NCBI RefSeq assembly: GCF_024490875.1
Contig: NZ_JACCLX010000008.1
Location: 1-64,000 of the forward strand
Source of the DNA: Methanocaldococcus sp.
GTDB taxonomy: Archaea; AGJL01; Methanococci; Methanococcales; Methanocaldococcaceae
Direction of reading: 5' to 3'
DNA length: 64,000 nucleotides
Position numbers and translations under genes: made by a program. Below the pieces are notes generated by a model. It saw only the letters and a program-made list of their open reading frames with translations, was not told where the DNA came from and did not search any database. Position 1 is the stretch's first letter; every line of letters starts with the position of its first letter. Positions 1 through 8,874 of the stretch are shown in pieces.

Positions 1-93
1 CATCCCCTTTGGGGCTTGATTTTAAACAGGACACAATTTGAAGAGATAATTTTCTAAAATTACTTTATTATTCTCCTTTATATAGGGGTTATA

Positions 94-136
94 GTTCGGA
101 GGGTCAATTACCCTTGTTATTTATATACCTCTGAAC
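94..136 (+). repeat. Imperfect stem-loop
   Basis: GTTCGGAGG at 94-102 can pair with CCTCTGAAC at 128-136 (one G-U wobble if transcribed from the plus strand). An alternative inner hairpin AGGGT-CAATT-ACCCT lies at 100-114 and competes for the same bases. The two mutually exclusive stems could mean a structured RNA or merely a DNA inverted repeat. No family is recognised. Confidence 0.35.
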
Positions 137-476
137 TTATATATAAATTTTTCTATTTTGATTTATTTGCTTAAAAATCCTTTAAATTTTTATTATTATA
201 TTAATTTATCGGGGAAAATTGAAGATAAAAACAATTAAATAAAATCTCCAAAAAATCTCAATAATTTAATAAAATTAAATATTCAAATTAATCAAAACAG
301 GTGACCCTTCGAAATTTGATAAAATCCCCTAAAATTTAAAAATATTAAATTAAAACCCCCTAAATCAAAAAATAAAAATTTTTAGCAAGGGAAGATTAAT
401 TGTAAATTTAACGAATAATACTGACACCTGAGAAAATCTCGATCTAAATATTACTAAATCATATAAATGACAAAAA

Positions 477-516
477 AATATTACAATAATATGAAAAATA
501 TCAAAATTGTAATATT
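477..516. repeat. Inverted repeat with 11-bp arms
   Basis: AATATTACAAT at 477-487 is the exact reverse complement of ATTGTAATATT at 506-516, with an 18-base spacer. It lies about 150 bases upstream of the ATPase gene at 664, outside the usual core promoter. It could be a far-upstream regulator site or a transcription end for something to the left. No function is assigned. Confidence 0.4.
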
Positions 517-663
517 ATTATAATAAAAAACAAATTTTTTTATGATTTAATATTATCAAGTTCCGAGTATGAGTATTATTCATTATAAAAATAATATTCC
601 AAACATATTTATATATACTTAAACGATAGTTATTTTAGTTAATCAAGATATGTAGGGATTATT

Positions 664-1407
664 ATGAAGATTTCTATATGTGGAAAAGGTGGATGTGGAA
701 AAAGTACAATAACTTCTTTAATTGCTAAAGAATTTGCTAAAAGAGGTTATAATGTTTTAGTAATTGATGGAGATGAATCTAATATAAGTTTGCATAAATT
801 TTTAGGAATAGATCAGCCAAAAGATTTTATAGAATACTTAGGCGGTAGAAAAAAATTTATGCAAAAGATAAAATCTAAAAAAAATGTTGATTTATTTGAT
901 GAAATGACAATTGACGATTTACCAAAAGATTACATAGTTGAGAAAGACAATATAAAACTTTTAGCTATGGGTAAAATCCACGATTTTGGAGAAGGTTGTG
1001 CATGTCCAATGGGTGTTTTATTGAGAGAACTATTAAAGAGTTTAAAGTTAAAAGATAATGAAATAGTTATCGTAGATACTGAGGCTGGAATTGAGCATTT
1101 TGGTAGAGGTGTAGAGGGAGGCTGTGATGTTATCATAGCAATTATTGACGCAACTTATGAGTCTATAAGATTGGCAAAAAAAATAGAGGAAATTGGAGAA
1201 AAACTTGGTAAAAAGGTTTATTTCATAGTAAATAAGGTAGATGATGAAACAAAAGACATAATTCTTGAAAATATTAACAAAGATAAAGTAATAGCTATAA
1301 TTCCTACAAACAAAGATATAGTAAAATTGTGTCTAAGAGGGGAAGAGCTAAATATTGAACTTCCAGAAATTAACAAAGTAGTCGAATTTTTAATTAACCA
1401 AAATTAA
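664..1407 (+). CDS. CooC/NifH-like P-loop ATPase
   Basis: A 247-residue MinD/NifH-superfamily ATPase. The deviant Walker A GKGGCGKST is at residues 7-15, an aspartate-containing switch (IDGDES) at about 34-39, and a CxC pair (C112, C114) lies where CooC-type nickel-insertion ATPases carry their metal-binding cysteines. DTEAGIEHF at about 139-147 matches the family switch II. Proteins of this group dimerise on nucleotide and metal and load nickel into CO dehydrogenase or related enzymes. The substrate here is unknown, because no CODH gene is nearby. A second member of the family lies at 25246. The start follows GGGATTATT and a TATA-like element about 50 bases upstream. The ATPase class is sure; the nickel role is inferred. 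Confidence 0.75.
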   Translation: MKISICGKGGCGKSTITSLIAKEFAKRGYNVLVIDGDESNISLHKFLGIDQPKDFIEYLGGRKKFMQKIKSKKNVDLFDEMTIDDLPKDYIVEKDNIKLLAMGKIHDFGEGCACPMGVLLRELLKSLKLKDNEIVIVDTEAGIEHFGRGVEGGCDVIIAIIDATYESIRLAKKIEEIGEKLGKKVYFIVNKVDDETKDIILENINKDKVIAIIPTNKDIVKLCLRGEELNIELPEINKVVEFLINQN

Positions 1408-1575
1408 ATCCTCTTTTTACCTATTAAATTCTAATAAAAGTATCTTTAAAAAATTAAATAATTTACTATTTTTAAAATTATCTTTATAATAATTAAAATA
1501 TACCATAATATTTATATAGAAGTATCCTTAAAAATTATTAATCAAAAATTTTTTAATAACCATCAAGGTGGGAAT

Positions 1576-1701
1576 ATGGTAAAACCACATAAACCTGGAG
1601 AATTGGAAATGAAAGTTTATCCTGTAGGAGAACCCACGCCAGAAGGAATAAAGCCAGTTATCGTATTTTCTGGAATATATGTTTCAGTATGGTTTAGATG
1701 A
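1576..1701 (+). pseudogene. Probable 5' part of a frameshifted gene
   Basis: A 41-codon frame begins with ATG directly after a good ribosome site (GGTGGGAAT) and runs PHKPGELEMKVYPVGEPTPE and on to IVFSGIY before it stops at 1699-1701. The following larger frame (from 1679) is in the +1 register, lacks a ribosome site of its own, and is open back to 1652. The simplest reading is one gene from 1576 to 2434 with a one-base indel between about 1652 and 1698. Alternatively these are two separate small genes. The protein family is not recognised. Confidence 0.45.
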
Positions 1702-2434
1702 TACATACTTAAATGAAAATATACGTAATAAAATTAATGAAATATTGAAAAATGCTAATTATGATAAAAATAATCCATATGCATATAAAAATAGAAAAAC
1801 TAGAGCAGCTTTTATTAAAAAATATGACAAAGACTCCGACAACGTCCATCCAGATGCAGATGCACCATTATATTACATAGAAATAACTTGTGAAAGTTGT
1901 ATGGAGTTAAATGAAATTAAAAGTATGGTTGATAAAATACTATATGATATTAATTCAATAATAAGTGAATCAGAAGATAATGATTTATCTTCAATAGAAT
2001 TATCTTTAGCAGATTATCGCAAAGCAATACATGTAAAATATTTCTATAATGTTCTTGCATGGAAACTAATATATACTAAAATTTCATCAGATGGATATTT
2101 AGACACTCCAAGAGAAAATAATTGGTTAGAGGTTTGGTGTGAAGCTAATTACTGCACTAAGGATAACAAATGGCATTGGTATTCATCACAACGTTATAAG
2201 CTAATGGATTATACCTCTGAAGAATTTGGTAAAGAATTTGATGTTTCAAATGGTTATCCATATTATGCCCTAATAGACAAAAAATCCAAAGAAATTACAG
2301 GCTTTAAATATTTTAATGGTGATGATGATTATACATACCCACCAAGATATGAAAGAAAATTTGGATATACATCGATTACAGGATGGCCAATAATATTATG
2401 GTCTGATAGTATATATCAATGGATGGTAAAATAG
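1679..2434 (+). CDS. Hypothetical protein, probably the main part of a frameshifted gene
   Basis: A frame of 251 residues, hydrophilic, rich in Tyr, Trp, Asn and Asp, without signal peptide or membrane segment. I do not recognise it. The middle (about residues 60-150) is acidic and helical-looking, and the end is rich in aromatic residues (YPPRYERKFGYTSITGWPII). The ATG at 1679 has no Shine-Dalgarno sequence, while a frame at 1576 has one, which suggests that the native start is upstream and that an indel separates the two. It stands between an ATPase and a secreted beta-propeller gene that also looks frameshifted, so this corner may be decaying accessory DNA. Confidence 0.5.
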   Translation: MFQYGLDDTYLNENIRNKINEILKNANYDKNNPYAYKNRKTRAAFIKKYDKDSDNVHPDADAPLYYIEITCESCMELNEIKSMVDKILYDINSIISESEDNDLSSIELSLADYRKAIHVKYFYNVLAWKLIYTKISSDGYLDTPRENNWLEVWCEANYCTKDNKWHWYSSQRYKLMDYTSEEFGKEFDVSNGYPYYALIDKKSKEITGFKYFNGDDDYTYPPRYERKFGYTSITGWPIILWSDSIYQWMVK

Positions 2435-2488
2435 CTTAATCTTTTAACTTTTTTTATTATTTTATTCTAAATTAAGAGGGGGTCATTA

Positions 2489-3577
2489 ATGAAATATTCA
2501 ATACTAATTCTTTTCCTTGGAATTTTTTTATGTGTGCCAATAACCTTTGGAGAAAATATAAGTGGAGGATGGAGTTATAGTAGTAATTTTATTCATATTG
2601 ATTCAATTTTAATGAGCGAAGATGGAAAATATATTGGAGTTGGAGTTTATGACCATACAGTTGATAAACTCTTTTATATATACCTCTTTGATAATAATGG
2701 GAAACTCATATGGACTTATAAAGAAAATTACTATTGTCCATTTACTATAACACCTAATGGAAAATATATTATAGTAGGGGATAAAAATAATATTTATTTA
2801 TTTGAAAATAATAATAAATCCGTAAGAATGGTTTTTAGTTGTAATTTAGGGAAACATATATCTTCAATTTTTATAACTAAGGATGGAAAGTATATTTTAG
2901 CAGTAGATAACAATAGCAACATTTATTTTTTAAATCAAAAAAATGGATTGTTATGGTATAAAAATATAAGCAATAAAATTAACTCGATCTCTTTAATATC
3001 TGATGGAAAATACATTTTTATAAAATGTAAAAATAAAAATTATTTATTTGACAGAGAAGGTAATTTATTGTGGAATACAACAAAAATATCCTATGTAAGT
3101 ACTAATGGAAGTTATGTCTTCTCAGTAGATTATAATAACAAAACGGTCTTGAAAGTTTATAATATTAGCAATGAAAAACTGTTATGGAGTTATGTTTTAG
3201 GAAATAATGAATATACAGTATTTGCAAATACTACATGGGTTACAAATTGGTATGATATTGATTCAATAAAAACATCTTCTGATGATAAGTATATCATTGT
3301 AATATATGATATTATTAGTGGAGAAGAGCCGGAAATAATTCCATCATGTAGTGGTATATTAGTATTTGACAATAAAGGTAAATTGCTATGGGAGAATCAT
3401 ACATACAGCGGGAATGTTATTACAGCATTTTCTATGACACCAGATGCTAAATATATAGTTATAGGAACTGGCTCTCCTCCACCATCATCTGCCTATGGAG
3501 GAAAAGTTTCAGCGAAAGTGCTATTATATAACAATAACGGAAGTTTATTGTGGAGTTCTATATGGGGGATTAGTTAA
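2489..3577 (+). CDS. Secreted WD40/PQQ-like beta-propeller protein (C-terminally frameshifted)
   Basis: Residues 1-21 are a signal peptide (basic MKY, hydrophobic core, small residues before ENISGG). The rest is a series of blade-like repeats built on a D/N-GKYI motif: EDGKYIGVG, PNGKYIIVG, KDGKYILAV, SDGKYIFIK, SDDKYIIVI, PDAKYIVIG. These alternate with strands of the LLW type (LLWYKN, LLWNTT, LLWENH). That pattern is typical of WD40/PQQ-type beta-propellers, which act as binding platforms at the cell surface. The frame ends at TAG-TTAA after a GGGGG run (3564-3568). Removing one G joins it to a further blade (SSDGKYVVIK) in the next frame. The start follows GAGGGGGTCATT. Confidence 0.65.
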   Translation: MKYSILILFLGIFLCVPITFGENISGGWSYSSNFIHIDSILMSEDGKYIGVGVYDHTVDKLFYIYLFDNNGKLIWTYKENYYCPFTITPNGKYIIVGDKNNIYLFENNNKSVRMVFSCNLGKHISSIFITKDGKYILAVDNNSNIYFLNQKNGLLWYKNISNKINSISLISDGKYIFIKCKNKNYLFDREGNLLWNTTKISYVSTNGSYVFSVDYNNKTVLKVYNISNEKLLWSYVLGNNEYTVFANTTWVTNWYDIDSIKTSSDDKYIIVIYDIISGEEPEIIPSCSGILVFDNKGKLLWENHTYSGNVITAFSMTPDAKYIVIGTGSPPPSSAYGGKVSAKVLLYNNNGSLLWSSIWGIS

Positions 3578-3768
3578 TGATGTTTATATGAGTTCTGATG
3601 GAAAATATGTTGTTATTAAGTTATGGAATGGAATTAACTATTTTTATACAAATATTGGAAATACAAAAGAAGACAAAAACACGATAGATTTATAATATTA
3701 TATATGCGATCTTATTAATAATTTGTTTAGTATTTGTAGGATTAACTAAAAATTATTTAATCAAATAA
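3569..3768 (+). pseudogene. Displaced C-terminal part of the beta-propeller gene
   Basis: Just past the frameshift the +1 frame reads GLVNDVYMSSDGKYVVIK to a stop at 3693-3695, clearly another blade of the upstream propeller. A second shift at about 3690 would then add a frame from 3697 to 3768 that encodes IIYAILLIICLVFVGL followed by TKNYLIK, a classic C-terminal membrane anchor with a short basic tail. Together they suggest an original signal peptide-propeller-anchor protein broken by two indels. A surface-anchored protein that has lost its anchor would be released or non-functional. Confidence 0.5.
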
Positions 3769-3847
3769 TAACTTTTTTCCTCCTATTCTATCAAAATAAT
3801 TTATATAGATGATATCTAATTTTATAAAATTAAATAAAGTGATTATT

Positions 3848-5065
3848 ATGGTAGAGTTATTATCTCCTGCAAATAATATAATATGTCTAAAAACAGCTAT
3901 TGATTATGGAGCTGATGCTGTTTATTGTGGTTTGAAAGAGTTAAATATGAGATCTAATGCAAAGAACTTTACAAGAGAGGAGTTAATTAAAGGAGTTAAA
4001 TATGCTCACAATAATAATAAAAAGGTTTATCTCTGCACAAATACAGTTATTTATGAAAAAGATTTAAAAAAAGTTATGGAAATTTTAGATTTTGCAAATT
4101 CTGCTGAGGTTGATGCAGTTATTGTTTCAGACATTGGAACTATGCAGTTAGCCAAAGAGTATGGTTTAAGAGTTCATGCAAGTGTTCAATGTAATATAAC
4201 AAATTCTTTAACAGCCAAATTTTACTCTAAATTTGTTAAGAGAGTTATATTATCAAGAGAATTAACTTTAAATCAAATAAGAGAGATTAGAAAAAATTTA
4301 AAAAAAGATAATGTAGATTTAGAATTAGAGGGCTTTGTTCATGGGGCTTTATGTGTTGCTATAAGTGGTAGATGTTTTTTAAGCTCTTATCTATTTAATA
4401 GGCATGCAAACTGTGGCGACTGCTTACAGCCATGTAGAAGAAGGTGGAAGTTAATTAATGAGCATTTTGATGGAACCTATGAAGTAGTTTGTGAAGGAAA
4501 ATATCTGTTATCTCCAAAAGATTTATGCATGATAGAGCATATTCCAGAATTATTGGAGGTTTTTGATTCCTTTAAAATTGAAGGTAGATCTAAAAATGTA
4601 GATTATGTTATGAGAACAACAAAAATTTATAGAGAGGCAATTGATAGCGTTTTTGATGGAACTTACTATGAAAAACTCCCATACTTCAAAAAAGAACTTC
4701 AAAAAGTATATAATAGAGGATATGACACAGGATTTTATTTTAGAGATGTTAATAAAAGTCATGATTTCCAATACAATATAGAGGGTAATGCTTCAAAGTA
4801 TAGAAAAATAGAAATAGGAAGAGTAGTTAATTTCTATAAAAAAGTTAGTGTGGCAGAAATTGAATTATGGGCTGATTTAAAAATTGGAGACACTATATTG
4901 ATAGTAGGAAAAACAACTGGATGCGTTGAAGAAACAGTGAAATCAATGCAAATAAATCATAAAAATGTTGATGTGGCAAAAAAAGGAGATAGAGTTGGAG
5001 TTAAATTAAATCACTTAGTTAGGGAGGGAGATAGAGTTTATATATTAAAAGAAATTAGTAAATAG
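3848..5065 (+). CDS. Peptidase U32 family protein
   Basis: A 405-residue U32-family protein starting MVELLSPA, the usual beginning of the family. The ATG at 3848 follows GTGATTATT and is preferred to an upstream in-frame ATG at 3809 that has no ribosome site. The N-terminal TIM-barrel-like part ends in the family signature EGFVHGALCVAISGRC (about residues 160-175), followed by NCGDCLQPCRRRW, a cysteine cluster resembling the iron-sulfur ligands of the RlhA/TrhP/UbiU group. The C-terminal part (about 320-405) looks like a small beta-barrel. Bacterial relatives hydroxylate RNA or ubiquinone precursors rather than cutting protein, so the peptidase name is historical. Substrate unknown. It is followed almost at once by the exchanger gene. 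Confidence 0.8.
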   Translation: MVELLSPANNIICLKTAIDYGADAVYCGLKELNMRSNAKNFTREELIKGVKYAHNNNKKVYLCTNTVIYEKDLKKVMEILDFANSAEVDAVIVSDIGTMQLAKEYGLRVHASVQCNITNSLTAKFYSKFVKRVILSRELTLNQIREIRKNLKKDNVDLELEGFVHGALCVAISGRCFLSSYLFNRHANCGDCLQPCRRRWKLINEHFDGTYEVVCEGKYLLSPKDLCMIEHIPELLEVFDSFKIEGRSKNVDYVMRTTKIYREAIDSVFDGTYYEKLPYFKKELQKVYNRGYDTGFYFRDVNKSHDFQYNIEGNASKYRKIEIGRVVNFYKKVSVAEIELWADLKIGDTILIVGKTTGCVEETVKSMQINHKNVDVAKKGDRVGVKLNHLVREGDRVYILKEISK

Positions 5066-5078
5066 TTTGGGAGATAAA

Positions 5079-6005
5079 ATGCTAATATTAGGAATATTTT
5101 ATTTTTTATTGGGGCTTATTCTGTTATATTATGGAAGTGATTGGTTTGTATTAGGTAGTGAGAGATTAGCAAGGTATTTTAGTGTATCTAATTTCGTTAT
5201 TGGTGCTACAGTAGTGGCTATAGGAACCTCTCTACCAGAAGTAATAACATCCGTTTATGCATCTTATACTCATATCTCTGGAATAGCGATTGGAAACGCT
5301 ATCGGTTCATGCATTTGTAATATTGGAATAGTTTTAGGACTTAGTGCTATTTTAAATCCTATAAAGGTTAACAATAATTTAAGAAGTAATATACTCTTTT
5401 ATCTTTTGTATGTTATTCTTACGGCAATCCTTGGAGTTAATGGATTTTCTTGGATTGATGGAACTATATTATTGCTAATTTTTTTAATATATTTAAGATG
5501 GACGATAAAAAATGGATATATTGATAACATAGAAATAGAGGAAATAGAGAAAGATATTGAAAAACATAATATTTCTTTAGCCTTTTCATTAGTTTTATCA
5601 ATTGTTGGATTAATTGGTGTTTTAGTAGGGGCAAAACTATTTGTTGATGGAGCAAAAAATATAGCTATTGCTTTAAATATCTCTGATAAAATTATTGGAT
5701 TTACCTTAGTAGCTTTTGGAACCTCAGTTCCTGAGTTGATGGTTTCATTAGCGGCGGCGAAGAGAAATTTAGGTGGCATAATATTAGGAAATGTTATTGG
5801 TAGTAATATGGCAGACATTGGAGTGGCTTTGGCTGTTAGTTGTTTATTTACCAATCTACCCTCAGCAAACATTCAAATGGTTATTTTAATAGTTATGAGT
5901 CTTTTAATATATCTATTTGCAAGATTTGGAAGGATTAATAGATTACATGGACTTATATTATTAATTCTCTATATACTTTCAATAGTAACATTAAGGATGG
6001 GATAA
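5079..6005 (+). CDS. Sodium/calcium exchanger (NCX_Mj orthologue)
   Basis: A 308-residue membrane antiporter of the CaCA superfamily, with ten membrane helices arranged as two inverted repeats. Each alpha repeat keeps its ion-binding motif: GTSLPE, with T50, S51 and E54 when counted from the start chosen here, and GTSVPE in the second half, plus GSNMADIG with the conserved Asp. Numbering and sequence match closely the structurally characterised M. jannaschii exchanger (MJ0091). It exports Ca2+ from the cell using the Na+ gradient. The start at ATG 5079 follows GGGAGAT; the upstream in-frame start at 5067 has no such site. The last base overlaps the first base of tfrB. Confidence 0.93.
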   Translation: MLILGIFYFLLGLILLYYGSDWFVLGSERLARYFSVSNFVIGATVVAIGTSLPEVITSVYASYTHISGIAIGNAIGSCICNIGIVLGLSAILNPIKVNNNLRSNILFYLLYVILTAILGVNGFSWIDGTILLLIFLIYLRWTIKNGYIDNIEIEEIEKDIEKHNISLAFSLVLSIVGLIGVLVGAKLFVDGAKNIAIALNISDKIIGFTLVAFGTSVPELMVSLAAAKRNLGGIILGNVIGSNMADIGVALAVSCLFTNLPSANIQMVILIVMSLLIYLFARFGRINRLHGLILLILYILSIVTLRMG

Positions 6006-7477
6006 TGGTAAAAATAAAGATTAAAAGATTTGATGGAAAAAAAGATTATTATGAAAGTTATGAAGTTCCAGAAGGTTTAACAGTGTTGGAGGCATTGGAA
6101 TACATAAATAACAACTATGGAGCGAATATTTTGTTTAGAGCATCATGTAGAAATGGACAGTGTGGTTCTTGTGCAATGACTATAAATGGAGAGCCAAGAT
6201 TGGCGTGTGAGACAAAAGTAGAGAATAATATGGTTATTGAACCACTAAAAGGATTTAAAGTTATTATAGATTTAATTGTCGATAGGGAATCATACTACAA
6301 AAAATTATTAAATATAAAGAATTATTTGGTAAGAAAAGAATATCCAGAAAATTTAGAGATAATTCCTCAAAAGTATGTTGAAAAAAATAAAGATTTAAGG
6401 GGATGTATTGACTGTTTATCCTGCCTATCTATCTGTCCATCAAGAGAAGTTAGTGAATATCCTGGACCAACATTTATGAGGCAACTTGCAAGGTTTGCCT
6501 TTGATAGGAGAGATGAAGATAATAGAGAAATAACTGCATATTTTGAAAATATTTATAATTGCACAACCTGTGCCAAGTGTGTTGAGGTTTGTCCAAAAGA
6601 GATTGACATAGTTCATAATGCAATAGAAAAATTGAGGGCGTTATCATTTAGTAAAGGTTATTTAATAAAGAATCACTTAAAAGTTAGAGAGAATGTTTTA
6701 AAATACAATAGGAGTGTTGTTGAGGAAGATACACCATTATTAAAGCAAGTAAATAATATTTATGAAGCAGAAAATGAAAAGTTAAGAGTAGCGTTTTTTA
6801 CCGGCTGTTTGGTAGATTTCAGATTACAAGATGTTGGTAAAAATGCTATAAAAGTTTTAAATGCTCATGGTGTCTCTGTATATATACCAAAAGAGCAAGT
6901 TTGCTGTGGTTCTCCATTTTTTAGAACTGGACAGAGAGATATCGCTGAAAAGTTAAAAAAGAAAAATTTGGAGATATTTAATAAATTAGATGTTGATTAT
7001 ATAGTTACTATATGTGCTGGCTGTGGTTCAACATTAAAAAATGATTATAAAAATGAAAGAGAGTTTGAAGTTAAGGATATTACAGAGGTTTTAACTGATG
7101 TTGGCTTATTAAAATACAAACCACTGAAAATTAGAGTAACCTATCACGATCCATGCCATTTAAAGAGGGGACAGGGAATAGATGAGCAACCAAGAAAAAT
7201 AATTAAGAGTATTCCAGAAATTGAATTCATAGATATAGAGGCGAGATGTTGTGGAGCTGGAGGAGGAGTGAGAAGTGGAAAGCCAGATATTGCATACTTA
7301 ATTGGTAAAAGAAGGGCTAAGATGATTTATGATACTAATGCAGATGCAGTAATTACAGTTTGCCCATTTTGTGAGTATCACTTAAAAGATTCCTTAAAAA
7401 AATACAAAGAAGAAAATAACTTAAAAAAAGACATAGAAGTTATGAATATTGTTTCATTACTAAGTAAAGTGATTTAA
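6005..7477 (+). CDS. tfrB: Thiol:fumarate reductase iron-sulfur subunit TfrB
   Basis: A 490-residue protein built like an SdhB fused to HdrB. The N-terminal [2Fe-2S] ferredoxin domain has CRNGQCGSC and a further Cys (about residues 48-72). Two [4Fe-4S] motifs follow, CIDCLSCLSICP and CTTCAKCVEVCP (about 138-200). The C-terminal half carries two CCG domains (CCGSPFFRTG and CCGAGGGVRSG), the signature of heterodisulfide reductase HdrB. In methanogens TfrA/TfrB reduces fumarate with coenzymes M and B, feeding an incomplete reductive TCA cycle. The flavoprotein TfrA is not in this window. The start codon shares one base with the stop of the exchanger gene, so co-transcription is likely. Confidence 0.9.
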   Translation: MVKIKIKRFDGKKDYYESYEVPEGLTVLEALEYINNNYGANILFRASCRNGQCGSCAMTINGEPRLACETKVENNMVIEPLKGFKVIIDLIVDRESYYKKLLNIKNYLVRKEYPENLEIIPQKYVEKNKDLRGCIDCLSCLSICPSREVSEYPGPTFMRQLARFAFDRRDEDNREITAYFENIYNCTTCAKCVEVCPKEIDIVHNAIEKLRALSFSKGYLIKNHLKVRENVLKYNRSVVEEDTPLLKQVNNIYEAENEKLRVAFFTGCLVDFRLQDVGKNAIKVLNAHGVSVYIPKEQVCCGSPFFRTGQRDIAEKLKKKNLEIFNKLDVDYIVTICAGCGSTLKNDYKNEREFEVKDITEVLTDVGLLKYKPLKIRVTYHDPCHLKRGQGIDEQPRKIIKSIPEIEFIDIEARCCGAGGGVRSGKPDIAYLIGKRRAKMIYDTNADAVITVCPFCEYHLKDSLKKYKEENNLKKDIEVMNIVSLLSKVI

Positions 7478-7484
7478 AATAATT

Positions 7485-7913
7485 CTAAATTCCAACATAT
7501 ATTTTTTTGTCCAATACTTCTATAACTTCCTTTTCTCCTTCTGGCATCTCTTCAACTATTTCAATATAATCTCTATTAGCAATATCATTGCTTAAAACAT
7601 TTAGTATATATTTTAATTCTTCATCATCAGTATAAATCTTTGCTTTAACCTTAAACTTCCTTGCCAATCTTGCAATATCTCTCAACGCTAACTTTGCCTC
7701 AGTGAGTAATTTTAAATACTCTTTTGCTTTTTTTAACTGTTCCTCTTTTCCAATTAAGACAGGATATTTTACATTATAAAATTCATCCTCTCTAACATCA
7801 AATTTTACATCACATAGTTCTATTAATCTGGCGATTATTGACTGAGGCAAACCTGGAGGAAGAACTAATTCCTTTTCATCAATATCATAGCATTTAAAAT
7901 TAAAGTTACTCAT
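7485..7913 (-). CDS. Probable methanogenesis marker protein 17 (Mmp17)
   Basis: A 142-residue soluble protein, placed 15 bases downstream of the marker protein 7 gene on the same strand. The N-terminal third has LPPGLPQSIIARLIELCD, the middle is a charged helix (about 55-90), and the end is an alpha/beta stretch. I assign it to Mmp17 mainly because mmp7 and mmp17 are usually adjacent in methanogens; I cannot verify the family match from a motif alone. Mmp7 and Mmp17 are reported components of the ATP-dependent machinery that reductively activates methyl-coenzyme M reductase. If not Mmp17, it is a methanogen-specific conserved protein of unknown role. Confidence 0.55.
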   Translation of the reverse strand: MSNFNFKCYDIDEKELVLPPGLPQSIIARLIELCDVKFDVREDEFYNVKYPVLIGKEEQLKKAKEYLKLLTEAKLALRDIARLARKFKVKAKIYTDDEELKYILNVLSNDIANRDYIEIVEEMPEGEKEVIEVLDKKIYVGI

Positions 7914-7928
7914 AATATTTCCCCCAAA

Positions 7929-8849
7929 TTATTCATTCTTAATGTGCATTTCAAATTCTACTTCTGACTTTGGCTTTATCTTTATAAGTATATAATTCTT
8001 CATTTCACTTCTTTTAATGTTTGCAATATCTTTCAAAATGTAATTTTTAACTTTAACTTCTTTTATATTATCAACAAATTTATCATAATCTAACTTAACT
8101 CTCAGACCATCCAACTGTGTAGCTATAGGCATAGGGGATAGTATAGAATATATTTCATCAACTTGCTTTTCAATTTCATCTTTAACGACTACTGGTGGAA
8201 CGATTGGAGGATCGTAAGACAATTCTTTTCTTTTTTCATTTATAAGTTCAGTTATCACTTCAACCATTTTTCTTAAGGCTCTAATTTCTTCTCCATGTCT
8301 CAATCTATGACTTCTCCTTCCTAAATTACCAACATAAGGATAAGGAATATCTACCTTTTCAGGACCTCCAGTAACTACAACTGGAATATCTACATCAAAT
8401 AAATGAGTTTTATCTTTAATACACGCTTCAAAATTACCCATTACATAAACAGCCAAATCATGCTCTTCTATTAATCTTTTCTCTTTTTCTCTTAATTGAG
8501 CAATATCTTTCCCTACTCCTCTTGCTAAGCCAATCATATTTGACTTTGCTCCAAATCTTCTTAAGTATTCAGCAACATCACAGGCAATATGGGGAAGATG
8601 ATGCCTTGACAAACTTGGGGCTACAACTGCTATTTCAGTTCCAGCCAATGGTGTTTCTATTATCTTCCCCTTATACTTCTTAGCCTCTTCTTTAAGATTT
8701 TCTAATTCATTTTGTGGAATTGCTAATGTTATATAAACATCTAACTGCATAATATGTTCCTGTAAGATAAAACCCCCAATATCTTCAATCCATTCTTTGA
8801 AAATGTTGTTTTTATAAACTCCTCCTTCATATCTAACTATTTCATACAT
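7929..8849 (-). CDS. Methanogenesis marker protein 7 (Mmp7)
   Basis: A 306-residue cytoplasmic protein whose opening MYEIVRYEGGVYKNNIFKEW fits the methanogen-only marker 7 family. The conserved parts include APSLSRHHLPHIACD (His-rich, about 95-110), IGLARGVGKDIAQLREKE and VVTGGPEKVDIPYPYVGNLG. The start at ATG 8849 is 3 codons inside the longest frame and follows GGTGAT at the usual spacing; the longer frame would need a TTG that lies before the ribosome site. The family is described as part of the complex that activates methyl-coenzyme M reductase together with McrC and an ATPase. It lies between a DUF2209 gene and the probable mmp17 gene. Confidence 0.75.
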   Translation of the reverse strand: MYEIVRYEGGVYKNNIFKEWIEDIGGFILQEHIMQLDVYITLAIPQNELENLKEEAKKYKGKIIETPLAGTEIAVVAPSLSRHHLPHIACDVAEYLRRFGAKSNMIGLARGVGKDIAQLREKEKRLIEEHDLAVYVMGNFEACIKDKTHLFDVDIPVVVTGGPEKVDIPYPYVGNLGRRSHRLRHGEEIRALRKMVEVITELINEKRKELSYDPPIVPPVVVKDEIEKQVDEIYSILSPMPIATQLDGLRVKLDYDKFVDNIKEVKVKNYILKDIANIKRSEMKNYILIKIKPKSEVEFEMHIKNE

Positions 8850-8874
8850 CAAAATCACCAACAGTTATTTACAG

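Larger units (their letters stand above)
1..663. other. Gene-free AT-rich leader region with inverted repeats
   Basis: No credible coding frame lies in this stretch. It holds a short CCCC-TTT-GGGG hairpin at 4-14, a longer stem at 94-102/128-136, and a perfect inverted repeat at 477-487/506-516. Several C-runs (CCCC or CCCCC) are spaced through otherwise A/T-rich DNA at about 325-360. A TATA-like ATTTATATATA sits at about 606-616, suitably placed for the gene starting at 664. The left part is cut by the window edge, so an RNA gene or the end of a longer repeat cannot be excluded. Confidence 0.5.

Noticed and set aside
1-663. CRISPR array or leader
   Set aside because: C-runs and AT-rich stretches recall leaders of this genus, but no direct repeat with regular spacing is seen here or elsewhere in the window.
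3809-3847. Upstream start for the U32 protein
   Set aside because: The 13 extra residues lack family similarity, and the ribosome site GTGAT stands before the ATG at 3848.
5399-5872. 157-residue frame opposite the Na+/Ca2+ exchanger
   Set aside because: It is antisense to the alpha repeats of a well-known protein, and has no ribosome site; a shadow of the conserved gene.
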